A stretch of 54,466 nucleotides of DNA from Nanobdellota archaeon (GTDB taxonomy: Archaea > Nanobdellota > Nanobdellia > Pacearchaeales > GW2011-AR1): contig JAHIVP010000017.1 of NCBI GenBank assembly GCA_018816335.1, forward strand, positions 1 to 54,466, in the 5' to 3' direction. Of the stretch, positions 18,701 through 27,310 are shown in pieces. Position numbers and translations under genes: made by a program. Under the pieces are notes generated by a model. That model was not told the DNA's origin and made no database searches. It saw nothing but the letters and a program-made list of their open reading frames with translations. Position 1 is the first letter of the stretch. Each line of letters begins with the position of its first letter.

Positions 18701-19717
18701 ATCTTTCATTTCTTCACATTTAACAGGAATTGTTTTCCAATCTTCATCTTGAATTACAGCATTCATAAAACCATCAGTAGCTCTCACAGATAAATTAGCA
18801 TTTTGAAAAGCAACAGTATCAGTAGCTTCAACACCATCTAAATCACAATTATCCATCAACAAATGAATCTTCTCTTCTTCTCTTGATTTAGCTTTTATAA
18901 ATTCTAAAATATCTGGATGGTCAACTCTTAAAGAATCCATTTTAGCAGCTCTTCTTGTTTTTCCTCCAGATTTAACAATTCCAGCAACTCTATCATAAAA
19001 CATTAAATAAGCTAAAGGCCCAGATGGCTTGCCACCTCCAGATAGTTTTTCTCTAGAAGACCTCAAAGTTGATAAATCACTTCCTGTCCCACTTCCATGC
19101 TTAAACAAAATAGCTTCATTAATAGCAAGTTGCATAATACTCTCCATAGTATCATCAACCCCTTGAATAAAACACGCAGAAGTCTGAGGATATTTATATT
19201 CTCCTCCAATTGGCAAATCAATCACACTACCATCATGAATAATAAACCCATCTTTTTTTTCATTTTTACCTTCAGTAATTGTATCAACACCAACATTAAA
19301 CCATGTAGGAGAATTAAATGCCATGTGCTGATTCAAAGTCAACCAATTAACTTCATTTTTAAATTTCTCTGCATTTTCAACATCAAAATATCTATCTTTC
19401 AAACCCCAATTTGTAATTTTATTAGAAACTCTTTCAATTAATTGCTGAATAGATTTTTCTCTTTCCTCTTTCCCTATCTCTCCATAAAAATATCTCGAGA
19501 CAACAATTTGTGTAGCTAACTGACTCCAAAAACTAGGAACAGAAATATCTTTCTGAATAAACAAAACACCTCCTCTTTCATCAGAAATCTGTGCATCTCG
19601 TTTTTCCCATTCAACATTTTCAAATACACCTTTATGAGAAAAATAATTATTAATTTTTAATCCACTTCCAACAATCATTGAGGAAGTTAAAACAAGGCCT
19701 TCATCTTCTGGATTCAT
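15767..19717 (-). CDS. nrdJ: adenosylcobalamin-dependent (class II) ribonucleoside-diphosphate reductase, intein-containing
   Basis: [80 protein letters not shown], C-terminal zinc ribbon. Confidence 0.95.
   Translation of the reverse strand: [1316 protein letters not shown]
17450..18553 (-). other. intein (368 aa) with LAGLIDADG homing endonuclease domain in NrdJ
   Basis: Starts [18 protein letters not shown], ends [13 protein letters not shown] before extein Cys (NASNP/CSEYMF); DOD motifs [10 protein letters not shown] and [11 protein letters not shown]. Confidence 0.96.
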
Positions 19718-19718
19718 T

Positions 19719-20162
19719 CTATATAACTACCTCCTTAATTCCCTTCTTAAAATCATTTACATCCTGAAAATCCATATACACAGAAGCAAATCTAATATAA
19801 GCAACCTTATCAACTTTTTTTAATCTATCCATAGTAAATTTTCCAATTAACTCACTCTTAATCTCACTCTTCCCTCTTTTCCGAACTTTATCTTCAATAA
19901 TATTTACATTCTTTTCAATAATTTCGTGACTAATATCTCTTTTCTCACACGCCTTAATCAATCCCAACAACAACTTATCTCGATTAAAAACTTCTCTTCT
20001 TCCATCTTTCTTAACAACAAACAAATCACTTTTCTGAACATCTTCATAAGTTGTATATCTTTTTTTACATTTCAAACACTCCCGTCTTCTCCTAATCAAA
20101 TGCTTAGAATCTCTTTTATCTGTAACTTTACTATCATGATGCTCACAATATGGACATTTCAT
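19719..20162 (-). CDS. nrdR: transcriptional repressor NrdR
   Basis: MKCPYCEHHDSKVTDKRDSKHLIRRRRECLKCKKRYTTYE zinc ribbon plus ATP-cone. Confidence 0.95.
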   Translation of the reverse strand: MKCPYCEHHDSKVTDKRDSKHLIRRRRECLKCKKRYTTYEDVQKSDLFVVKKDGRREVFNRDKLLLGLIKACEKRDISHEIIEKNVNIIEDKVRKRGKSEIKSELIGKFTMDRLKKVDKVAYIRFASVYMDFQDVNDFKKGIKEVVI

Positions 20163-20176
20163 TATACACCTCTACA

Positions 20177-20221
20177 TACAACATATTGTATACATAAAAT
20201 AATCATACACAATTGATTGTA
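20177..20221 (-). promoter_or_regulatory. two NrdR-box-like inverted repeats upstream of nrdR-nrdJ
   Basis: tacaacatattgta (20177-20190) and tacacaattgattgta (20206-20221), centres 30 bp apart (about three helical turns); TATA-like atataaatat further upstream. Confidence 0.65.
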
Positions 20222-20296
20222 GTTTTATACAAAAAATAATTCACTACACTATATAAATATTTTTGTTCTCAAGTCACTATGTTTAAACGAAACTTA

Positions 20297-20656
20297 TTAA
20301 TTCTCTCCGTCGATAGAGTAGACTTTTCTCAAAACCTTCTTAATATTTTCTTCTTTATGTGGCCAATCACATCCAGAACAATCCCAAATACGCCCAGTTG
20401 TTAATTTATCACTCAAATGCCACCCCCCCTTCTCATTATTAATCTTACACCCTCCCTCTTCTTTATCATTTTCATAATGAGGACAATAACACAAAAAACA
20501 ATTCATATCAGCTAAACCAATCGCATGACATTTATCATTTTTAAAACAAGGACACCATTCAGGATCACTAACCTTCAACTTCCCATATCTAAACTTATCA
20601 ACAACTTTATCAATATGTTTCTCTATCCACTTTTTTGTTTCAGCTTCCATAATCAT
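20297..20656 (-). CDS. cysteine-rich small-domain protein (family often linked with cobalamin genes)
   Basis: EWCPCFKNDKCHAIGLADMNCFLCYCPHYENDKEEGGC...WDCSGCDWPHKEEN. Confidence 0.7.
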   Translation of the reverse strand: MIMEAETKKWIEKHIDKVVDKFRYGKLKVSDPEWCPCFKNDKCHAIGLADMNCFLCYCPHYENDKEEGGCKINNEKGGWHLSDKLTTGRIWDCSGCDWPHKEENIKKVLRKVYSIDGEN

Positions 20657-20889
20657 ATATATATATTTAATTTAAATAATCTTCTATAACTAATCTATTA
20701 ATCTGACCAATAGTAACCCTATCTTGAAATCTTCTTCCATTAACAAATTCCAAAAACAAGATAACCGAGCTTCGAGGTTATCGAGTTGGGGTGGGGGGTT
20801 TCCAAACTCAAAAACATTTAAATAATATAAAAACTTTATCAAAAGGAAAGTGCGCCAGAAAACCTTGGTTGTCTGGCATAAAAGAGGAA

Positions 20890-21165
20890 ATGGCAGAAAC
20901 ATTAAGTTCAACAATAGCTGAAATATCTGGACTAGAACCAACCTTATTCTTTATCTTAATGGCTTGGATTATGGTTTGGAAGGGGTTAGCAATGTGGAGA
21001 GCAGCTAAAAGAGACAGCAAGATTTGGTTTGTGATATTCTTAATTTTCACCACAGCAGGAATCCTTGAAATTTTATACATCTTCATCTTCTCAAAAATGG
21101 GTGGAGAAAAAACAGTTGAACAAATTAAGAAACCAATTTCTAAGTCTAAAAAGAGAAAGAAATAA
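20890..21165 (+). CDS. DUF5652-like small membrane protein
   Basis: LFFILMAWIMVWKGLAMWRAAKRDSKIWFVIFLIFTTAGILEILYIFIF; ORF track extends to 20791 but the internal ATG at 20890 is more plausible. Confidence 0.7.
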   Translation: MAETLSSTIAEISGLEPTLFFILMAWIMVWKGLAMWRAAKRDSKIWFVIFLIFTTAGILEILYIFIFSKMGGEKTVEQIKKPISKSKKRKK

Positions 21166-21178
21166 TTTATCTTTAAAT

Positions 21179-21541
21179 TTAATCCCTGTTCCAAGGAGCA
21201 ACATCATAATGTGCTTCACTAAAACATTTTACCATAGTCTTAAGAATATCAGTATAAGCAGTTAGTTCCCCGCTTTTTATCCTTTCCCCCACTTTAGTTC
21301 TATTAGGCAATATTTCTCCAGGTTTAGCATCATGATATCTTAGAGTTTGACCCTGTGCAACAGCAAAAGTAAATGATCCTCCCGCGCGCGCTGCAGGTAA
21401 TTCAAAACCCACTCTTCTGTCAGGCGAAGTAGTAATTGAAATCCCAATAAGAAGACTTCCAACATCTGTTTCAACAACTACATCTAATATATTTCTAATC
21501 TCAACAATGCTTCTAATAGGATGTGCTGGAAAATAGGCCAT
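21179..21541 (-). CDS. hypothetical protein
   Basis: 120-aa ORF, no recognised family. Confidence 0.5.
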   Translation of the reverse strand: MAYFPAHPIRSIVEIRNILDVVVETDVGSLLIGISITTSPDRRVGFELPAARAGGSFTFAVAQGQTLRYHDAKPGEILPNRTKVGERIKSGELTAYTDILKTMVKCFSEAHYDVAPWNRD

Positions 21542-21874
21542 AACAATTTATATAATTATAAGTTATTTAAACTTTTATATGCTGTGATATAGATGTTCAC
21601 TTACCTTCATTTTACAAATCTTTCAATAAATTATTTTAGATTTAACAACCCCCTATCAAATTAAATTTTTCTATTAATAAATTTCTTAACGAAAATCTGT
21701 GACAAAGTCCAGATTTGAGATTTTTTTATTAACCAATTCTTTTATTAACCACATATTTAATCAAATCTCCCAACAATCTATTTTGGAATTAATAAAAACA
21801 ATTTCTTTGCAAATATATTTTAATTTGTGCAAATAAATTGCAAGGGTGGAGGAAAAAATTCATCCTTATACTGA

Positions 21875-22714
21875 TTAAATTTTACTACCCAACATCTTAC
21901 ACTTCTTACAAATCTCTCCCCTACTAGGCTCCCCACAAACCTCACAATACTTCACCTCAGAACTAACTTTCTTATCTTTCATCATCTCCAAATTATTATT
22001 AACAATATTCAATTTCTCTTTACCATCAACTGTATTCAAAAACTTTCTAGTCTTAATTCTATAAGAATCTAAAGCACAAGGACACGGTTCAGAAATATGT
22101 TCAATCTTTTTATCCAAAGCAAAAGTCCTAACATCATCTTCAGGAATAAAAAACAAAGGCTTAATCCTAGGCACAAATTTCTTATCAACAACAACCCCAA
22201 CAATTGGTTTACTATTAATACTCAAATCTAAATTTCCCTTAAAAAAATTCATCAAAACAGTCTGAGCTTCATCATCTAAATTATGTCCAGTAGCAATCTT
22301 ATCTGCCTTCAACTTTCTCGCCTCTTTATTCATAACCCACTTCTTCACAACACCACAAACAGCACAATTATTCAGCTTCTCCTTACTCTGCACCCCAGTC
22401 CTAATATAACACATACTCCCTCCCTGCTCCTTTCTCATCTCATAAACATGAAGCTTAACATCAAGCTCATCACATAATTTTCTAATAGAATCTAAACATC
22501 TCTCACTATATCCAGATATTCCCAAGTTAATATGAAAACCTTCAACTTTATATCCAAATTTCTTCAACAAATACAAAACACTAGAACTATCCTTCCCTCC
22601 AGAAAGCGCAACTAAAACTTTATCTTTTTTAGAACAAAGTTTATACTTCTCAATAGTTTGTTTAACTTTATTGGGAATTTGTTTTATGTTCATGTTAAAT
22701 AAAGAAATTTTCAA
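21875..22714 (-). CDS. TtuA/Ncs6-family tRNA 2-thiolation protein
   Basis: KVLVALSGGKDSSSVLYLL PP-loop, ATGHNLDDEAQTVLMNF, zinc fingers at both ends (CEVCGEPSRGEICKKC). Confidence 0.88.
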   Translation of the reverse strand: MKISLFNMNIKQIPNKVKQTIEKYKLCSKKDKVLVALSGGKDSSSVLYLLKKFGYKVEGFHINLGISGYSERCLDSIRKLCDELDVKLHVYEMRKEQGGSMCYIRTGVQSKEKLNNCAVCGVVKKWVMNKEARKLKADKIATGHNLDDEAQTVLMNFFKGNLDLSINSKPIVGVVVDKKFVPRIKPLFFIPEDDVRTFALDKKIEHISEPCPCALDSYRIKTRKFLNTVDGKEKLNIVNNNLEMMKDKKVSSEVKYCEVCGEPSRGEICKKCKMLGSKI

Positions 22715-23243
22715 CTTCTTGTTTTTTTAATTTTACAAATTTATCACAAACTTTTTTTAAATGAAAAGAGAATTTATTCTCAAATCCAATATCTTCAACT
22801 TTCTTTCCAATCTCTTGCACAGCTTTAATTGCCGGAACAAAATCTCCATCAGAAGAAACTAAAATTGCAGTATCATAAGCTTTATTATATCCTAATTTAA
22901 CCATATCAACAGCAAGATGAATATCATCTTCTTTAACTTGATAAATAGTTTTTCCTCCAATCTTTACTTTTTGCATTCTACACAATACTAACTTAAAATT
23001 AGGCATCTCTCTCAACTTTTCAAAAAATCTTTGTTGAGCTCTATAAGCTTTGTTATCTTTATTTCTATCTAAAGGACAATTATAATAATAAACTCTAATT
23101 AAAGTTCTGGCTCCCACAATATTTTTCAGGAATTTTGAAAAATTAAATTCTATCTGTTTTTGATCAGGACACAAGTTTTTGACTAAATGATATAAATTAC
23201 TTCCATCAATAAAAACTATAACTTTTTCTATTTCTTCACCCAT
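22695..23243 (-). CDS. NYN-domain (DUF88/LabA-like) putative RNase
   Basis: KVIVFIDGSNLYHL, DDIHLAVDMVKLGYNKAYDTAILVSSDGDFVPAIKAVQEIGKKV. Confidence 0.88.
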   Translation of the reverse strand: MGEEIEKVIVFIDGSNLYHLVKNLCPDQKQIEFNFSKFLKNIVGARTLIRVYYYNCPLDRNKDNKAYRAQQRFFEKLREMPNFKLVLCRMQKVKIGGKTIYQVKEDDIHLAVDMVKLGYNKAYDTAILVSSDGDFVPAIKAVQEIGKKVEDIGFENKFSFHLKKVCDKFVKLKKQEVENFFI

Positions 23244-23287
23244 ATAATTTTATTGAAATAGAATTAATAAACTTTTAGATATAAAAA

Positions 23288-23315
23288 CCTAGGGTTGCTA
23301 AAAAGCAAGCCTAGG
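23288..23315 (-). promoter_or_regulatory. strong inverted repeat in the 5' region of the NYN gene 22695..23243
   Basis: CCTAGGgTTGCTaaaaaAGCAAgCCTAGG (+ strand), near TATA-like tatataatt. Confidence 0.7.
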
Positions 23316-23519
23316 GGGTATATAATTATTATATAATTCCATCAAATATAAATGTTTCTATTACAAAGAATCAAATGGACTTTTAATACTTACCATTCTT
23401 TTTCCAGAATTATAAATAAAAGTAAATATAAAATTTCAATCCACTGAAAACATTATAAACATCATTTCTTTGATTCTATTAACATAATCCCAGGTGATCC
23501 GCAAGGGTTGCCTGATGAT

Positions 23520-24082
23520 TTAAGATTTATTATTCTCTCTATAAAAAAACTTATTTGCTGTTTTTTTATTAATAAAACTAAATTTGTCTGATTCATTAAG
23601 CAAATTTCTTGAAGCTAATTCATCAAAAGAAATAACCTCAACTTTTTTGTTTTTGTTCTTAACATATTTTAACAAAGGAGCAAAATCCCCATCTCCTGAA
23701 AATAGAATTGCTTTATCATATTTATTTTCCCACGCATCATTTAACATATCTAAGGCTAAATTAATATCATCACCCTTAATTGTATAATATTCTTCATCAT
23801 CTTTGTTAAATCGTTTTTGTCTTTTACATAATATAACTTTGCATTTGGTTATTTTCTTTAATCTTGCTAAAAGTTTTTGTTGCTCCTTAAATCTTCTTGG
23901 ATTAATCGCTTGTTTTAAAGAAGCATTATAATAAAAAATATCAATTAAATCATTTTTACCAATTATTTTTTTAAAGAAGTTTTCAAAATCAAAATGAGAA
24001 TCAGAATATTTTTCATTTAAACTTTTTAGCCCATAAAACAAAGTTAGCACCATCAATATAAATAGAAATTCTTTTTACCATT
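23520..24082 (-). pseudogene. second NYN-domain putative RNase, with an apparent frameshift near its N-terminus
   Basis: Frame from ATG 24082 reads MVKRISIYIDGANFVLWAKKFK*; the rest of the NYN domain (GDDINLALDMLNDAWENKYDKAILFSGDGDFAPLLKYVK) is in ORF 23520..24056. Removing one A from the A5 run (+ strand T-run 24023-24027) joins them. Confidence 0.75.
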
Positions 24083-24092
24083 TGAATAAAAT

Positions 24093-24157
24093 CCGGTATT
24101 ACCGAAGTAATAACCGGGAACACGCTTGCGGTATGTCCGAAGACTTAAGGCAATACC
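24093..24157 (-). ncRNA. structured leader with two UUCG-capped hairpins upstream of the second NYN gene
   Basis: Minus strand CCGGTTATTAC-TTCG-GTAATACCGG (24117-24093) and GGTATTGCCTTAAGTC-TTCG-GACATACC (24157-24130). Confidence 0.55.
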
Positions 24158-24532
24158 TGTTACCTTATATATTGAATTAAGGCACTTATTTAAAGTTTTT
24201 GTTAGCTTCAAGATAATCTCAAATACAAAATTAACTATTTTATAATTAATATAAAATTTCCCGAAGCATGATTTAATTTGCAGTCTTTCAGCCTTTCTAC
24301 CTCTAGAATTTAAAACTTTTCGCTAAAAGACTGTTAAATAAAATATTTTTCTAACTGAAAAACACTCAACTCTTTGTGAGTTGCCCTCCATTCTCAAATT
24401 TCTTAACACTTCGTATTCACTACATTAAAATTTGGAAGTCACGTCATCTAACACTGATTATACACAATAAAATTTCCGTTTCTTTAAGAAAAAAAGAGGC
24501 GAGAACCCCCACCTTGTGCTTCGCACAAAGAA

Positions 24533-25516
24533 TTATTCAATACACTCAAGCCGTTCTTTTAATTCTTCTACTAATTCAGCTTTATCTGATCTGTGTGAAA
24601 TGTCAACAGCATCAAATGTTAAAGGATTGTGGCCAACTTGATCAACATCACAATCAAAACAGCCAACTTTAGTATCAAAAGTGGGCATTTCATTAATAAT
24701 TTGTATCATTTGTTCCCCTAATTCTATATTTGTTAAAGGCCTATTTTTACCTTCTTTTTCTTCTGTTGCTAATTGCCTAGCATACGCACTTTTAGGGGAT
24801 GGATTAACCCCCATGAAAGTCAAGAATTTTGGTCTAATCTCTCCAATTACTCTTGCAGTATTTCTCACATGTCTATCATTATACTTAATCCCTCCCAAAC
24901 CAGGCATAATCATAACAGAAGCCCCCACTTTAGTATTATTCAATGTTTCTGCAGCTCTTAAAATTTCATCTTGAGTACACCCTTTTTGCACATATCTTAA
25001 TACTGCTGTCGACCCACTTTCAACACCCCAATAAATTAAGTCTAATCCAAAGTCTCCATCTTCATTGAATAGTCGACCCAATCCATTCTCACCTTTTTTT
25101 CTTATTGAGTCTGTTCTTCCATAGATAGCAATTCTCCCTGGAGAGTCACCTGTGAACTCCATAAATTGTTCTCCAGTATACATAATTGCACTAGAAAGTT
25201 GTGTTGTTCCAACTGCTAAAGCATTTCCTCCACCTATAAAAATTCTACCAAGGTCTTCAGCAAGTCTTGTTCTTTTACCAATTCTTTTCCATACCTGATC
25301 GACATGTTCTCTATATTCATCAGCAGTTTTTACTCTATATTCTATTCCATCAAATCCACCGCAATAACTACAACGTCCCCAATTACAACCAGTTGTTAAT
25401 TCAAATCTTATCACATGGGGTAACCTCTCTGCTGGAGGGGAAAACATATCTGGAGAACTATACAATTCTCTATCTTGATATAACTGATCTACCTTTCTAA
25501 CTTTTCTAGTTGCCAT
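24533..25516 (-). CDS. radical SAM protein
   Basis: RFELTTGCNWGRCSYCGGFDG (CX4CX2C), IFIGGGNAL, YWGVESGS, IMPGLGG. Confidence 0.88.
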   Translation of the reverse strand: MATRKVRKVDQLYQDRELYSSPDMFSPPAERLPHVIRFELTTGCNWGRCSYCGGFDGIEYRVKTADEYREHVDQVWKRIGKRTRLAEDLGRIFIGGGNALAVGTTQLSSAIMYTGEQFMEFTGDSPGRIAIYGRTDSIRKKGENGLGRLFNEDGDFGLDLIYWGVESGSTAVLRYVQKGCTQDEILRAAETLNNTKVGASVMIMPGLGGIKYNDRHVRNTARVIGEIRPKFLTFMGVNPSPKSAYARQLATEEKEGKNRPLTNIELGEQMIQIINEMPTFDTKVGCFDCDVDQVGHNPLTFDAVDISHRSDKAELVEELKERLECIE

Positions 25517-25748
25517 ATTTAATAGATTTAATATTTGATTTTTAAACCTTTCGTTTATTTACTACTCTTAAGTTACTATTGATGAACGACGCCAACCTCT
25601 TAAAACGCTCGCCCGCTTACTTTGATTTTTTGCCTTCCGGCATCGTTGCACTCTCGCCTTCGGCTCAGGAAACATAACAACAATTACAAAAAATAAATTC
25701 TAGTGTGAAATAACATATATTTATATTTTCATAATTTATAATTAGTAC

Positions 25749-26429
25749 ATGAAAATATCAAAAAAACTCTATAACAATATTTGGTTTAGAATTTATATCT
25801 CCATTACTCTCATTTTTTTGCTTTACATGATTATAATTCCCTACAATTTTATAGGATATTTAAGTACATATCTTCAAGAACCATTTTTTTCATTAAACAC
25901 ATTTTTTGATGATTTAATACCATTCATCCCAATTTTTGTTTTCCCGTATATCAGTTTATTTTTTTTACTTCTTGCAACTATATTTTTTTCTTTCCGTAAA
26001 AAAATAACAACAATTGAACTAATCTCATTTCACATTACTCAGATAATGCTTTTAATTTCATGTTATATAATTTATTTAATTTTCCCAACTACTTCATCTA
26101 GCATTATGGTCAATTTGAATCAGTATGGAGATTCTTTAACAATAAAATTAATCACAATCTTATATAACCTAGGAGTACCATTCAATGCTTTTCCAAGCTA
26201 TCATGTAGCCCCATTAGTTTTTATTGCTTTATTTACATACCACAAATGGAGAAAACTATTTTGGATTAGTCTACCTTTTAATATTGCATCTGTATTATCA
26301 ACTGTTTTTATCAAATATCATTTTTTTGTTGATATCTTAGGAGGAATCGGAATAGGATATTTTGCTTATTATGTCCTCTATAAAAAAGTTGCTTTAAAGT
26401 ATTTAAATAAATTTATAAAAATTAAATAA
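25749..26429 (+). CDS. PAP2-superfamily membrane phosphatase
   Basis: FNAFPSYHVAPLVFIALF and KYHFFVDILGGIGIG with several TM segments. Confidence 0.75.
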   Translation: MKISKKLYNNIWFRIYISITLIFLLYMIIIPYNFIGYLSTYLQEPFFSLNTFFDDLIPFIPIFVFPYISLFFLLLATIFFSFRKKITTIELISFHITQIMLLISCYIIYLIFPTTSSSIMVNLNQYGDSLTIKLITILYNLGVPFNAFPSYHVAPLVFIALFTYHKWRKLFWISLPFNIASVLSTVFIKYHFFVDILGGIGIGYFAYYVLYKKVALKYLNKFIKIK

Positions 26430-26499
26430 AAAATATAAAACAAAAACATATAAAAACTAAAAAAACATAATATAAACAACAAAAAAGGAGGAAAATTAA

Positions 26500-26691
26500 A
26501 TGAAAACACTAATGAACATTGTTATGGCAATTGTTGGAGTTTTAGTTTCACTAGCAGTAGGTTTCGGAATGATATCAGGAACACTAACAGTACCATATGT
26601 ACAAAGCATAGTGCCAATTGCAGGTTACATTGTAGTTATAGGAACAGTTATTGGACTTATATTAGGAATCATAAAAGGAGCTTCAAAATAA
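26500..26691 (+). CDS. 63-aa membrane protein
   Basis: Two hydrophobic segments; strong aaaggagg ribosome binding site upstream. Confidence 0.75.
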   Translation: MKTLMNIVMAIVGVLVSLAVGFGMISGTLTVPYVQSIVPIAGYIVVIGTVIGLILGIIKGASK

Positions 26692-26715
26692 ACTCCTTTA
26701 TTTTTATTTTTTAAT

Positions 26716-27258
26716 TTAATTTATATCTATAGGTTTATCTCCAATATAACCCTTATTAACTTCAAACTTAGGAATTTTATTTTTTGTTACATCTCCAGAG
26801 CAACAATACCCAATTTTATCAAACTGTTCTCGAATCTTAAACCAATCCTCACTCTGAATTAAATCCATAGCAGCAGGATAAAGAATCTCATCTTCTTTCA
26901 TAATATGATCCCTCATTTTATGTATCAAAAATTTCCCTTCAAATAATAATAAAGATTTTATAGTTTCAATCTCCCCATCATCTATAACCTCTTTCAAAAC
27001 TTCCTTTGCCTTCTTCATATCTCTATGTTCCTTCTTCATAATATTAACAGATAAATTCTTCCCATCATTTTCTAATAATTTAAAAAAAACTTTTTCTTCT
27101 TTTTCATGATGTATCTCAGCATCCCAGATAACCCTAAAAACTTCTTTAAGTCTATTCAAATCAGGTTCTTTTGGAAGCTGGTTTATAATTGCTTCAAACT
27201 CATTCAGTTTCCCAAGCATAAATTCATGTTCTTTTGCAAGTGCTTCATTTGGTTGCAT
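26716..27258 (-). CDS. hemerythrin HHE-domain protein
   Basis: KEHEFMLGKL, EIHHEKEEKVFF, KKEHRDMKKAK, RDHIMKEDEILYPAA. Confidence 0.9.
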   Translation of the reverse strand: MQPNEALAKEHEFMLGKLNEFEAIINQLPKEPDLNRLKEVFRVIWDAEIHHEKEEKVFFKLLENDGKNLSVNIMKKEHRDMKKAKEVLKEVIDDGEIETIKSLLLFEGKFLIHKMRDHIMKEDEILYPAAMDLIQSEDWFKIREQFDKIGYCCSGDVTKNKIPKFEVNKGYIGDKPIDIN

Positions 27259-27310
27259 TTTATTTACCTTTCATATCATAATACTCTCAAATATATATAG
27301 TTTATGGAAT

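Noticed and set aside
20690-21194. Minus-strand ORFs 20690..20941 and 20808..21194
   Set aside because: Antisense to the DUF5652-like + strand gene, which has the more plausible protein features.
24376-24672. + strand ORF overlapping the radical SAM gene
   Set aside because: Mostly antisense to the radical SAM gene and low-complexity; no family.
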